Shown: one piece after another, positions 31,816-32,098 of the stretch
How positions within the stretch are numbered: position 1 is the stretch's first letter
How the letters are laid out: the number at the start of each line of letters is the position of its first letter
NCBI GenBank assembly: GCA_903882645.1
Contig: CAIRXZ010000183.1
Span: 1-32,098, forward strand
Direction of reading: 5' to 3'
Origin: an uncultured Acidobacteriia bacterium
GTDB taxonomy: Bacteria; Acidobacteriota; Terriglobia; Bryobacterales; Bryobacteraceae
DNA length: 32,098 bases
Notes under the pieces: model-generated
Database searches by the model: none
What the model was told of the DNA's origin: nothing
What the model saw: only the letters and a program-made list of their open reading frames with translations
Position numbers and translations under genes: made by a program

Positions 31816-32098
31816 GAAGATAGTGCAGATGGGGGTTCGCGCGCAACCCCGTTCGAGGGCCGGATTCCGTTCACAAGAACTTCAAAAAAAGTTTGCGCCG
31901 TGTTTTCAATAGGTTACAGAGATCTCGGAATCTATCTCTTCCCGCCCGTCTGCTATTTTGGAATTGAAGAGAGGCTTGCGGCCCACTCCCGCAGGCCAAA
32001 CGGTTTTCTTGCTGGCCAGCAAGCGTTGCATTTGGGGTGGTACTGAACTTCTCGTAGGGCCTGAATGAAGCCCTAACGGCGGTCACTGTCAGATGACC
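31816..32098. other. Non-coding end of the window, no gene recognised
   Basis: The 283 bp after the start of the TIM-barrel gene hold no recognisable protein on either strand. The stretch is less GC-rich, with an A7 tract near 31885 and small inverted repeats (GCTGGCCAGC near 32011; AGGGC/GCCCT near 32057-32075). It may include the promoter of the TIM-barrel gene and of a gene beyond the window edge, but no site can be assigned. Confidence 0.4.

Overview
The window is high-GC DNA from a soil bacterium, most likely an Acidobacteriota member of the Solibacter/Bryobacter type. The evidence is a set of families characteristic of that group: three secreted TIGR03435 proteins plus a fourth copy of the domain fused to an M56 peptidase, an ADOP-type orphan permease (TIGR03434), a VWFA-related acidobacterial protein (TIGR03436), and two Oar-like TonB-dependent receptors with carboxypeptidase-regulatory domains. 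Assignments rest on motif recognition by eye; no database search was run. LAYOUT. 1-270: the possible end of an upstream gene and a perfect 36-bp palindrome. 271-6207: an accessory region holding a TIR-domain protein with a degenerate nucleotide-binding domain, an addiction-module antitoxin with an internally deleted RelE/ParE-type toxin, an exported GH106-like rhamnosidase, a VapB antitoxin with a VapC cut off after about 22 residues, and a lower-GC two- or three-helix membrane protein. 6302-11675 (minus strand): an intact higBA toxin-antitoxin operon, then mrp, a TonB-dependent receptor and threonine synthase, closely spaced. 11839-16741 (plus strand): a nucleoside salvage operon of pyrimidine-nucleoside phosphorylase, NupC transporter, purine nucleoside phosphorylase and an MTA/SAH-deaminase-like amidohydrolase with a signal peptide. 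17020-19437: ADOP permease. 19529-24859 (minus): a TonB-dependent receptor followed 3 nt later by the VWFA protein. 25446-30403 (minus): a five-gene cluster of BlaI-like repressor, M56/BlaR1-like peptidase fused to a TIGR03435 domain, and three secreted TIGR03435 paralogues at regular 71-80 nt intervals. 30859-31815 (minus): a Tat-exported xylose-isomerase-like TIM barrel. HOW THE GENES WORK TOGETHER. The salvage operon would import nucleosides and cleave them by phosphorolysis. The BlaI-M56 pair looks like a proteolytic signal-transduction switch whose usual beta-lactam sensor is replaced by the same domain that its neighbours secrete; this is the best candidate for an undescribed system. The intergenic DNA carries a family of short hairpin repeats, often as inverted pairs (REPIN-like), with a conserved GTGG-type flank and changing but still paired stems. 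No RNA genes, CRISPR arrays or transposase genes were recognised.
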